A model generated the notes under the pieces. That model made no database searches. It was not told the DNA's origin and saw only the letters and a list, made by a program, of their open reading frames with translations. Below are positions 1 to 7,038 of a stretch of 64,000 bases of DNA, one piece after another (position 1 is the stretch's first letter; each line of letters opens with the position of its first letter). A program made the translations under genes and the position numbers. Source of the stretch: Actinokineospora pegani (GTDB lineage Bacteria; Actinomycetota; Actinomycetes; Mycobacteriales; Pseudonocardiaceae); assembly GCF_009745975.1 (NCBI RefSeq), contig NZ_WHOL01000074.1:1-64000 (forward strand), read 5' to 3'.

Positions 1-692
1 GCGGCGGCGGCGAGGACGTCGACGAGTTGCTGGGCGTCAATGGTGCCGGTGGCGATGTTGTCGTGCCGGTCGCGGGCCGAGCCGAACTCGTCGCGCGAGC
101 TGTTCAGGTGCACCAGGTCGATGCGGCCGGTGATCGCCCGGACCCGCTCGACGATGCCGACCAGGTCCTCACCCGCGGCGAACGCGTGGCAGGTGTCCAG
201 GCAGAACCCGGCGCCGAACTCGCCGACCGCGTCCCACAGCCTGGCGAGCACGTCGAACCGGCGGGCCATGGCGTTGTCGCCGCCCGCGGTGTTCTCGATC
301 AGGACCGGCACCGGGAAACCGCCCTCGGCGTGCTGGCGCTCGAAGAACTTGCGCCAGTTGTCGATGCCGACCTGCGGATCCTCGCCCTTGGTGACGTGCC
401 CGCCGTGCACCACCAACCCCTTGGCGCCGACCTTGGCCGCGCCCTCGGCGTGCTGGGTGACCAGCTTGCGGGAGGGAATGCGGACCCGGTTGTTGGTCGA
501 GGCCAGGTTCACCACGTAGGGCGCGTGCACGAAGACGGTGACGTCGGAGGCCAGCAGCTCGTCGGCCTTGGGGTGCGGCTGCGGCGCCTTCCACCCCTGC
601 GGGTCGGCCAGGAAGAACTGCACCACCTCGGCCGCGCGCTCCTGCGCCGCGGCGAGCGGGTCGTCGTCGCGTACGTGGGCCCCGATGCTCAT
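1..692 (-). CDS. nfo: Deoxyribonuclease IV (endonuclease IV), 3' end cut by window edge
   Basis: AP endonuclease of base excision repair; it cleaves 5' of abasic sites in a TIM-barrel fold with three metal ions. The minus-strand frame opens with MSIGAHVRDDDPL at ATG 692 and stays open to base 1, about 230 residues. Family signatures are visible: FVHAPYVVNLAS, VVHGGHV, LIENTAGG, CLDTCHAF and VHLNSSRDEFGS, which carry the metal-binding His, Glu and Asp residues. The last third, with the HGD motif, lies outside the window. A TACCCT -10-like hexamer at 706-701 ends 8 nt before the ATG, so the mRNA may be leaderless. The family call is firm. Confidence 0.93.
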   Translation of the reverse strand, partial: MSIGAHVRDDDPLAAAQERAAEVVQFFLADPQGWKAPQPHPKADELLASDVTVFVHAPYVVNLASTNNRVRIPSRKLVTQHAEGAAKVGAKGLVVHGGHVTKGEDPQVGIDNWRKFFERQHAEGGFPVPVLIENTAGGDNAMARRFDVLARLWDAVGEFGAGFCLDTCHAFAAGEDLVGIVERVRAITGRIDLVHLNSSRDEFGSARDRHDNIATGTIDAQQLVDVLAAA

Positions 693-888
693 GTTCGGCG
701 AGGGTAGTCGTCGGGACCGACACGCAAACCCCCACGCCCACGCAGCGGAGGGCGTTCCGCCTCGGATTGGGCCGTCCGGGCGATCGTGAAGGAATTTCAG
801 AGCAATGCCGGGGTTCCGCGTCACCAACCCGGGATATGTTCGTTTCAGCCAGTAGACGGCAAGGTTTCAGCAGTCCCCGGAGGCCCTC

Positions 889-1881
889 ATGCAGCGTCGC
901 GCGAAGACCCTCGCGGCTGGGTTGGTGCTCACCATCGGCACCACCACCGCTGGGCTCCTCCTCGGCTCGACCCAGGCGTCGGCCGCGGCGCCTGTGGTCG
1001 CCTCCACCTGCGGAGCCACCGTGACCGGTGCACCTGGTGCCGTCGTGAGCATCAGCGCGGGGGCTGTGACCAAGACGGTCACCGACATCCTCGATCCCAC
1101 CCTGGCCGGCCTGCTGGGCATCTCCAACGTGTTGAAGACGCTGCCGGTCACCATCCCTGTCGGCGTCATCGGCACCTCCAACAGTGAGATCGACGGCCGG
1201 ACGGTGGCCGGGGCGGTCGGCAAGCTGCTGCCGGTCGGCCCCATCCTGAACAACGTCCTCAGCGTGCTGTCCGGGCCCTGCAAGGTCGTCGTCAAGGTGG
1301 TCAACTCCGTCGTCGCCCCTGTCCAGGAATCCGCGCCGGGCGTGGGCGAGACAGTCGGCGGCGTCACTGGTCCGATCGTCGGCCCGGTCGCCGACGCACT
1401 GCCCAAGGTCGTTCCCGGCGCGCCCGGTGGCGGCACGAATCCAGGCGGTGGCGGCGGGACCACCAACCCGGGCGACCCGAACGGCGGTGGCGGCGGCCCT
1501 GCCGCGCCAGGGACCACCCCCGGGTCCACCAACGGCACCGGCACCAGCCTCACCCCCGGCGGCCTCCCGCTCTACGACCTGGGCCTCGGCTCGGGCCGCT
1601 CGCCGATGACCGACTACGCCTCCATCCCGTTCACCAAGGCCGGGCTGTTCTCCCCGTCGCCGGGCGTCCGCTACGGCGGCTCGGTGCCCGGCTACGCGCC
1701 CGAGTTCGGCATCCTCGGCACCGACGACGCGGACGGCGTCCACCAGGCGGGGCAAGCCGAGGCGATCGACGGCATCGGCGGCAACCGCATCGCGATGCCC
1801 GTCCTCCTCGCGGTCCTCCTCCTCTCGGGGGTCACCGCCGCGCTCGTTCGGACATGGGTTCTGCGCCGCACGTTTGCCTGA
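889..1881 (+). CDS. Secreted, C-terminally membrane-anchored protein of unknown function (paralogue A)
   Basis: No family recognised. The 330-residue product has a signal peptide ending near residue 32 (QASA/AAP), a core of about 115 residues with one pair of cysteines (Cys41, Cys131), a Gly/Pro/Asn/Thr-rich linker (about 175-225), a conserved module at 242-277 (DYASIPFTKAG, then VPGYAPEFGILG) and a C-terminal membrane helix (303-323) ending in RTWVLRR. It is probably anchored outside the membrane. The next gene encodes a paralogue with the same layout. A GGAGG ribosome site stands about 8 nt before the ATG. The pairing suggests a joint envelope role, which is inference. Confidence 0.8.
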   Translation: MQRRAKTLAAGLVLTIGTTTAGLLLGSTQASAAAPVVASTCGATVTGAPGAVVSISAGAVTKTVTDILDPTLAGLLGISNVLKTLPVTIPVGVIGTSNSEIDGRTVAGAVGKLLPVGPILNNVLSVLSGPCKVVVKVVNSVVAPVQESAPGVGETVGGVTGPIVGPVADALPKVVPGAPGGGTNPGGGGGTTNPGDPNGGGGGPAAPGTTPGSTNGTGTSLTPGGLPLYDLGLGSGRSPMTDYASIPFTKAGLFSPSPGVRYGGSVPGYAPEFGILGTDDADGVHQAGQAEAIDGIGGNRIAMPVLLAVLLLSGVTAALVRTWVLRRTFA

Positions 1882-1959
1882 TAACCAAAAGTCACCCTTT
1901 CCCGTCTATTGTTCACACCACAGTGTGTCAATCGGACGAGTGAACGAGGTGTTCGGCAG

Positions 1960-2859
1960 GTGCGCAACGGAATCCGGCGGCTGGTCTGCTCGTCCCTCGC
2001 GGTGGCAGCCGTGTCCGCGGCCGCCCTCGCAGGCGCGGGTCCCGCCGCCGCTGATCCGGCGAACCCGCTGCCCTTCCTCGCGTTGAGCTGCGAACAGGAC
2101 GTCGTGGCGTTCCGCGGGCAGCCGATCATCCTCGCCCGGCTCGCGGTCAACGGCATGGTCACCAAGGCGGTCAGCGACACCGAGGGGCTCGGTCCGCTCG
2201 CCGCGGTCGCCGTCGGCGTGGTCTTCCCGCTCGGCATCGGCGTCGAGGTCGGCGAGGTGCCCGATGGCGAGGGCGCGGTCAGCCCGCAGGCCGTCGCCGA
2301 CGCGGTGGTCGCCGCCGTGCGGCCGATGCGGGAGATCGAGGAGCAGGCCGACACCGTCGTGGCCAAGGTGCGCGAGCAGGTCGAGGCGTCGTGCGGCATG
2401 GCCGTGCGGGCGCTCAACCCGACCCCGCCGCCGGAGACGACCGAGCCCGCGCCGCCGTCGCAGGCCCCGGACGAGCCGACCGCGACGCCGCCCGGAACCC
2501 CCACCGGCAGCGCCACGCGACTGCCCGCGCCCTCGCTCTACCCGCCGACCAGCGCCCCCGGCTCCGGGGCCACCGCCCCGCCGCGCGACTACAGCGGCAT
2601 CCCGTACGCGCCCGCCGGGGTCTACACCCCGTCGTCCCCGGAAGCCCAGGTCGGAGTGCCGGGGTACACGCCGCAGTTCGGCATCATCGGCCAGGACGAG
2701 AACGGCGTGGACGTCCAGCGCGCCGCCGGGAACGCCCAGGTCCTGCCCGCCGACCACCCCCGAACGGGTGGCGTCGGCGCCCCCCTCCTGCTCGCGGCCC
2801 TGGTTTTGTCGGTGGTGACCGGTTCACTGGTCCGCACGTGGGTCCTGCGGCAAAGCTGA
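1960..2859 (+). CDS. Secreted, C-terminally membrane-anchored protein of unknown function (paralogue B)
   Basis: Paralogue of the upstream gene; function unknown. The start is set at GTG 1960, giving a 299-residue protein with a clean signal peptide (VRNGIRRLVCSSLAVAAVSA, cleaved near residue 31); an in-frame start at 1909 would put a polar stretch before it. GAGG at 1946-1949 could be the ribosome site. It shares with its neighbour a cysteine pair (Cys44, Cys145), a TKAVSD/TKTVTD motif, the module DYSGIPYAPAG then VPGYTPQFGIIG, and a terminal helix ending in SLVRTWVLRQ. A Pro/Thr-rich linker separates core and module. Only about 80 nt separate the genes, so co-transcription is possible. Confidence 0.78.
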   Translation: MRNGIRRLVCSSLAVAAVSAAALAGAGPAAADPANPLPFLALSCEQDVVAFRGQPIILARLAVNGMVTKAVSDTEGLGPLAAVAVGVVFPLGIGVEVGEVPDGEGAVSPQAVADAVVAAVRPMREIEEQADTVVAKVREQVEASCGMAVRALNPTPPPETTEPAPPSQAPDEPTATPPGTPTGSATRLPAPSLYPPTSAPGSGATAPPRDYSGIPYAPAGVYTPSSPEAQVGVPGYTPQFGIIGQDENGVDVQRAAGNAQVLPADHPRTGGVGAPLLLAALVLSVVTGSLVRTWVLRQS

Positions 2860-2873
2860 GCCGAGACGGCTGT

Positions 2874-2919
2874 TAACCTTGCCGGACGCGAGACCCTCCT
2901 GCCGCGGAAAGTCCGTGGC
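2874..2919 (+). promoter_or_regulatory. Putative promoter and leader hairpin of the rpsF operon
   Basis: A -10-like TAACCT lies at 2874-2879. The leader can fold GCCGCGGA (2901-2908) against TCCGTGGC (2912-2919) with one G-U pair. In several bacteria the S6:S18 complex binds a CCG-containing hairpin in this leader to control its own operon, and the position would fit. The loop is only 3 nt, so the structural match is weak. Confidence 0.35.
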
Positions 2920-2949
2920 CGCCTAGTCCACAGGAGGTGAGTGGTCTTC

Positions 2950-3240
2950 ATGCGTCATTACGAGGTCATGGTCATCCTCGACCCCACACTCGACGAGCGC
3001 ACAGTCGCCCCGTCCCTTGACACGTTCCTCAACGTCATCCGCACGTCGGGCGGCAACGTGGAGAAGGTCGACGTCTGGGGCAAGCGCCGCCTCTCGTTCG
3101 AGATCAACAAGAACACCGAGGGCATCTACGCCGTCCTCGACCTCAACGCCGAGCCGGACGCGGTCAAGGAGCTCGACCGCCAGCTCGGGCTGCAGGAGTC
3201 CGTGCTGCGCACCAAGGTCATGCGGCGCGACGCGGCCTGA
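2950..3240 (+). CDS. rpsF: 30S ribosomal protein bS6
   Basis: Small-subunit ribosomal protein that binds 16S rRNA together with bS18. The 96-residue product begins [18 protein letters not shown], the standard bS6 opening, and contains the [16 protein letters not shown] segment. ATG 2950 is preferred over the in-frame GTG 2941, because the AGGAGG at 2932-2937 would be only 3 nt from that GTG. It is the first gene of the conserved rpsF-ssb-rpsR-rplI operon, whose gaps are all short. Confidence 0.97.
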   Translation: MRHYEVMVILDPTLDERTVAPSLDTFLNVIRTSGGNVEKVDVWGKRRLSFEINKNTEGIYAVLDLNAEPDAVKELDRQLGLQESVLRTKVMRRDAA

Positions 3241-3256
3241 CGGAGGCGAGACAACG

Positions 3257-3775
3257 ATGGCTGGTGACACGACGATCACCGTGGTCGGCAACCTGACCGC
3301 CGACCCCGAACTGCGCTTCACCCCCTCCGGGGCCGCGGTGGCGAGCTTCACCGTGGCGTCCACCCCGAGGACCTTCGACCGCGCCTCTGGCGAGTGGAAG
3401 GACGGCGAGGCGCTGTTCCTGCGGTGCAACATCTGGCGGCAGGCGGCGGAGAACGTCGCGGAGTCGCTGACCAGGGGCGCGCGCGTGGTCGTCCAGGGCC
3501 GCCTCAAGCAGCGTTCCTTCGAGACCCGCGAGGGCGAGAAGCGCACCGTTGTCGAGCTCGAGGTCGACGAGGTCGGCCCGTCCCTGCGCTACGCCACGGC
3601 CAAGGTCAACAAGGTCAGCCGCGGCACTGGCGGCGGCGGCGGTTACGGCGGCGGTGGCGGCGGCGGTTCCGCCCAGCCCGCCGACGACCCGTGGGGCTCC
3701 GCCCCGCCCGCCGGTGGTTCCGGTGGTGGCAGCGGCGGCGGTGGCGGCGGCTTCAACGACGAGCCGCCCTTCTGA
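3257..3775 (+). CDS. ssb: Single-stranded DNA-binding protein
   Basis: Protects single-stranded DNA in replication, repair and recombination and recruits partners through its C-terminal tail. The product has 172 residues. An OB fold (about 1-110) starts [20 protein letters not shown] and includes [19 protein letters not shown] Gly-rich disordered linker follows, and the acidic tip ends NDEPPF, the partner-binding motif. GGAGGCGAG lies just before ATG 3257, and the gene begins 16 nt after rpsF. Confidence 0.97.
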   Translation: MAGDTTITVVGNLTADPELRFTPSGAAVASFTVASTPRTFDRASGEWKDGEALFLRCNIWRQAAENVAESLTRGARVVVQGRLKQRSFETREGEKRTVVELEVDEVGPSLRYATAKVNKVSRGTGGGGGYGGGGGGGSAQPADDPWGSAPPAGGSGGGSGGGGGGFNDEPPF

Positions 3776-3830
3776 CGAGGGCAGCACCCCAGACTCTTTT
3801 CACGACGACTGAAGACCCAGGAGTACCCCA

Positions 3831-4079
3831 GTGGCCAAGCCACCGATCAGGAAGCCCAAGAAGAAGGTCTGCGTGTTCTGCAAGGACCTGAAGAAGGACC
3901 GTCCGGTCAACATCGACTACAAGGACACGACCCTGCTGCGGAAGTACATCTCCGACCGCGGCAAGATCCGTGCCCGCCGAGTGACCGGCAACTGCAGCCA
4001 GCACCAGCGCGACGTGGCCATCGCGGTCAAGAACGCGCGCGAGGTCGCTCTGCTCCCCTACACCTCGACCGCCCGCTGA
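3831..4079 (+). CDS. rpsR: 30S ribosomal protein bS18
   Basis: Small-subunit ribosomal protein that partners bS6 on 16S rRNA. The 82 residues include [13 protein letters not shown] and [13 protein letters not shown] and the third Cys suggest the zinc-binding (C+) form of bS18; actinobacteria often also carry a cysteine-free copy expressed when zinc is scarce, and none is seen in this window. The start is GTG 3831, with AGGAG about 9 nt upstream. Confidence 0.96.
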   Translation: MAKPPIRKPKKKVCVFCKDLKKDRPVNIDYKDTTLLRKYISDRGKIRARRVTGNCSQHQRDVAIAVKNAREVALLPYTSTAR

Positions 4080-4096
4080 CCTGGAGAGGACCTGAC

Positions 4097-4552
4097 ATGA
4101 AGCTCATCCTCACCACTGACGTGGACGGCCTCGGCGGCCCCGGCGACTCCGTCGAGGTCAAGGACGGCTACGGCCGCAACTACCTGCTGCCCCGCGGCTT
4201 CGCGATCCTCGCGACCAAGGGCGCCGAGAAGCAGGTGCAGGTCATCCGCCGCGCCCAGGAGTCCAGCCGGATCCGCGACCTCGACCACGCCCGCGAGGTC
4301 AAGGCGCAGCTCGCCGGTCTCGGCAACGTCCCGCTGACCGCCAAGGCGGCCACCGGGTCGAAGAAGCTGTTCGGCTCGGTCACCACCAGCGACGTCGTCT
4401 CCGCGGTCAAGGCCGCGGGCGGCCCGGTGCTCGACAAGCGCGCCCTGGAGCTGCCGGGTCACATCAAGACGACCGGCAGGCACTCGGTGTCGGTGCGCCT
4501 GCACCCGGACGTCACCGCCGCGTTCACCCTCGAGGTGTCCTCGGCGGGCTGA
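4097..4552 (+). CDS. rplI: 50S ribosomal protein bL9
   Basis: Large-subunit protein at the base of the L1 stalk; it affects reading-frame fidelity. The 151 residues start [20 protein letters not shown] and continue [16 protein letters not shown], the N-domain signature. A long connecting helix (about 45-75) and a C-domain ending in [13 protein letters not shown] follow. GGAGAGG lies 8-10 nt before the ATG. It is the last gene of the operon, with a strong terminator directly after it. Confidence 0.97.
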   Translation: MKLILTTDVDGLGGPGDSVEVKDGYGRNYLLPRGFAILATKGAEKQVQVIRRAQESSRIRDLDHAREVKAQLAGLGNVPLTAKAATGSKKLFGSVTTSDVVSAVKAAGGPVLDKRALELPGHIKTTGRHSVSVRLHPDVTAAFTLEVSSAG

Positions 4553-4564
4553 CCGCCCCAACCA

Positions 4565-4606
4565 CCCGCAGCCCCCGTTCGGACTGGTCCGAACGGGGGC
4601 TGCGGG
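4565..4606 (+). terminator. Rho-independent terminator after rplI
   Basis: A perfect 20-bp inverted repeat (4565-4584 and 4587-4606) with a 2-nt centre starts 12 nt after the rplI stop. It folds into a very stable GC-rich stem. There is no long T tract, as is common in actinobacteria. Confidence 0.85.
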
Positions 4607-4617
4607 CTTGTGCCGAG

Positions 4618-4856
4618 TTATCCACAGGGGTTGTGCACACCCCCGTGTCACTCACCCGAGTCACGCGTGTCGCGACACGCCGAGAGGCCAGTGTGGCGCG
4701 ACACGCCGAGCTAGTTTTTCCACACCTTGTACACAGGGTCTGACCTGGTGTTTCGCTGACTTGTTCGATAGTTGTCCCCAAGTTGTCCACAGGTATCCCC
4801 AGACCTGTGCTCAGGTGTGGGCAACCATCCCCAAGTTATCCACAGGACTATCCCCA
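4618..4856 (+). promoter_or_regulatory. DnaA-box cluster upstream of dnaB
   Basis: The 416-bp space between rplI and dnaB holds no gene but many DnaA-box-like 9-mers. TTATCCACA occurs at 4618-4626 and 4836-4844, TTGTCCACA at 4783-4791, and one-mismatch forms at 4716-4724 (TTTTCCACA), 4727-4735 (TTGTACACA), 4772-4780 (TTGTCCCCA) and 4816-4824 (reverse of TTGCCCACA). DnaA probably binds here and could regulate dnaB or titrate DnaA; the role is inference. Confidence 0.75.
4665..4710. repeat. Palindrome and direct repeat in the dnaB upstream region
   Basis: GCGTGTCGCGACACGC (4665-4680) is a perfect 16-bp palindrome. Its right half, extended to CGCGACACGCCGAG (4671-4684), recurs exactly at 4697-4710, 26 bp downstream. 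This looks like a pair of binding sites for an unidentified dimeric regulator, placed between DnaA boxes. Confidence 0.5.
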
Positions 4857-4968
4857 GGGCGGTTTGCAAGGGGCCGTTCGGGGGTCATAGCGTCCAAGCT
4901 GTCGCACCCCCGGCGTATCGTCGGCAAGTCGAACAGGTGTGCGACTCGAACCGGAGGGGGGTCTCCAC

Positions 4969-6345
4969 GTGGCGCTGACCGATGACAGGTCGATGACTTC
5001 CGCACCACCGCTGGAGCGGGGGCTCGACCGGCAGCCGCCGCAGGACGACGCCGCCGAGCAGAGCGTCCTCGGCGGGATGATGCTGTCCAAGGACGCGATC
5101 GCCGACGTCATCGAGGCGCTGCGCCCCGGCGACTTCTACAAGCCCAAGCACCAGACCATCTACGACTGCATCCTCGACCTGTACGGGCGCGGCGAGCCCG
5201 CCGACCCGATCATGGTGTCGGCCGAGCTGGACCGGCGCGGCGAGCTGGTGCGCATCGGCGGCCCGAACTACCTGCACAACCTGATCTCCACCGTGCCCAC
5301 GGCGGCGAACGCCGGGTACTACGCCGAGATCGTGGCCGAGAAGGCGATCCTGCGGCGGCTGGTCGAGGCCGGGACGCGGATCGTGCAACTGGGCTACCAG
5401 GGCGCGGAGGGCGCCGACGTCACCGAGATCGTCGACCGGGCGCAGGCGTCCATCTACGACGTGACCGAGCGCAGCATGAGCGAGGACTACGTCGCGCTCG
5501 AGGACCTGCTGCAACCCACGATGGACGAGATCGACGCCATCGCCTCACGCGGCGGCAACTCACTCGGCATCCCCACCGGCTTCGCCGACCTGGACGAGAT
5601 CACCAACGGCCTGCACCCCGGCCAGATGGTGATCGTGGCGGCCCGCCCCGGTGTCGGCAAGTCGACACTGGGCCTGGACTTCGCCCGCTCCTGCTCCATC
5701 GCCCACGGCATGACCAGCGCCATCTTCTCCCTGGAGATGAGCCGCACGGAGATCGTCATGCGCCTGCTCTCCGCCGAGGCCAAGATCCGCCTGGGCGACA
5801 TGCGCGGCGGCCGCATGTCCGACGACGACTGGACCCGCCTCGCCCGCAAGATGAGCGAGATCAGCGAGGCCCCCCTGTTCGTCGACGACTCCCCGAACAT
5901 GACCATGATGGAGATCCGGGCCAAGGCCAGGCGCCTCAAGCAGCGCCACGACCTCAAGCTGGTCGTCGTCGACTACCTCCAGCTCATGACCTCCGGCAAG
6001 CGGGTCGAGTCCCGCCAGCAAGAGGTCTCCGAGTTCTCCCGCCAGCTCAAGCTCCTGGCCAAGGAGATCGAGGTCCCCGTCATCGCCATCAGCCAGCTCA
6101 ACCGAGGCCCCGAACAGCGCACCGACAAGCGCCCCATGCTCTCCGACCTCCGCGAGTCCGGCTCCCTCGAGCAGGACGCCGACATGGTCCTGCTCATCAA
6201 CCGCCCCGACGCCTGGGAACGCGACGACCCCCGAGCGGGCGAAGCAGACCTGATCCTCGCCAAGCACCGAGCAGGCCCCACCGCAACCGTCGTCGTGGCC
6301 CACCAACTCCACTACTCCCGCTTCGCCGACCTGGCCCAGGGCTGA
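4969..6345 (+). CDS. dnaB: Replicative DNA helicase DnaB, intein-free
   Basis: Hexameric 5'-3' helicase of the replication fork. GTG 4969 is chosen because GGAGGGGG (4953-4960) stands 8 nt upstream, giving 458 residues. The N-terminal domain begins near RQPPQDDAAEQSVLGGMMLS. The RecA-like domain has Walker A ARPGVGKST (about 225-233) and Walker B LVVVDYLQLM (about 331-340), followed by the QLNRGPEQRTDKRPMLSDLR arginine-finger region. Some mycobacteria carry inteins in DnaB, but the visible motifs here are uninterrupted. The helicase-loader candidate dciA lies about 55 kb away beside recF. Confidence 0.97.
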   Translation: MALTDDRSMTSAPPLERGLDRQPPQDDAAEQSVLGGMMLSKDAIADVIEALRPGDFYKPKHQTIYDCILDLYGRGEPADPIMVSAELDRRGELVRIGGPNYLHNLISTVPTAANAGYYAEIVAEKAILRRLVEAGTRIVQLGYQGAEGADVTEIVDRAQASIYDVTERSMSEDYVALEDLLQPTMDEIDAIASRGGNSLGIPTGFADLDEITNGLHPGQMVIVAARPGVGKSTLGLDFARSCSIAHGMTSAIFSLEMSRTEIVMRLLSAEAKIRLGDMRGGRMSDDDWTRLARKMSEISEAPLFVDDSPNMTMMEIRAKARRLKQRHDLKLVVVDYLQLMTSGKRVESRQQEVSEFSRQLKLLAKEIEVPVIAISQLNRGPEQRTDKRPMLSDLRESGSLEQDADMVLLINRPDAWERDDPRAGEADLILAKHRAGPTATVVVAHQLHYSRFADLAQG

Positions 6346-6557
6346 CCCCGTCGACGGCATGGACTCATCCACGAGGGCACGTCAACATCTCCGCACTGAG
6401 TCGGGCGTGGGCCAGGATTTGGGGCACGTGCCCTCCGGCCGCTCCGCGACTCCACGCTCGGTTCCGGCAGCAGTCGCTCAGGTTCGACAGCCTGCCGGAG
6501 TCGAAGAGGTACGCCGACACCGACGCCGAACGTGCCGAGATCCTGCGCCGCCGCCAC

Positions 6558-6965
6558 GTGCTGCTCGAAGCGCTGCTCAACGACACCGCGCTGCCCGGCG
6601 ACGACGCGCTCTTCGCGGTCACCTGCTCGTGGTCTGGCACCTCGCAACCCACGGCCCGCGACGGGATGGTCGCCCGCGCCGTGCCCGCGGCCGTGCACTG
6701 GCGCAGTGACGACCTCGCCACCCAGCCGGGCTATCACTCCTGGCACCACTATTTCGTCGCCCGAACCACGGTTGACGATCCAGCGCTAGGCCAACTCCTG
6801 TTGCTGGTGGCCAGTGACGGCACCGACGGCGTCCTCCTCGCCGACCGCACCCTGGACTGGCTCTACCACCCCTTCGACGGCGGCGCGAGAGTGATCGCCG
6901 GCAGCACCGACGCACGTGACGGTCTCGCCGCCGAGTACAACGCGTGGTTGTCGCCCGAACGCTGA
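6558..6965 (+). CDS. Hypothetical protein, start uncertain (coding frame opens upstream without a start codon)
   Basis: GTG 6558 gives 135 residues, with motifs such as FAVTCSWSGTSQP, WHHYFVART and DWLYHPFDGGARVI. The same frame stays open upstream to at least 6345 and reads plausibly as protein from about 6381 (NISALSRAWARIWGTCPPA, later RFDSLPESKRYADTDAERAE), but I see no ATG, GTG or TTG in that stretch. Such small Trp-rich proteins are common in actinomycetes as hypothetical proteins; a DUF3885-like relationship is only an impression. Either a rare start codon is used or the 5' end is damaged. Confidence 0.5.
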   Translation: MLLEALLNDTALPGDDALFAVTCSWSGTSQPTARDGMVARAVPAAVHWRSDDLATQPGYHSWHHYFVARTTVDDPALGQLLLLVASDGTDGVLLADRTLDWLYHPFDGGARVIAGSTDARDGLAAEYNAWLSPER

Positions 6966-6981
6966 CGATCGCCACGGCATG

Positions 6982-7019
6982 GGAAAGGCCCCCGGGAGGG
7001 AGATCCCGGGGGCCTTTCC
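6982..7019. terminator. Bidirectional terminator
   Basis: A perfect 16-bp stem (6982-6997 with 7004-7019) and a 6-nt loop GGGAGA lie between the convergent genes ending at 6965 (+) and 7039 (-). AAA/TTT within the arms and CTTCC after the stem allow function in both directions. Confidence 0.8.
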
Positions 7020-7038
7020 TCTTCCTTCGGACCGGTGG

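Noticed and set aside
27-707. Long plus-strand reading frame at the window start
   Set aside because: It is antisense to the clear endonuclease IV frame and has no protein-like motifs.
2941-2949. GTG 2941 as the rpsF start
   Set aside because: It lies only 3 nt from the ribosome site, and family members begin MRHYEVM or similar.
4969-6345. Intein in DnaB, as in some mycobacteria
   Set aside because: Walker A, Walker B and the arginine-finger region are continuous and the length is that of an intein-free helicase.
6359-6709. ATG 6359 frame as the gene after dnaB
   Set aside because: It is Arg-rich without motifs and overlaps the better 6381-6965 frame.
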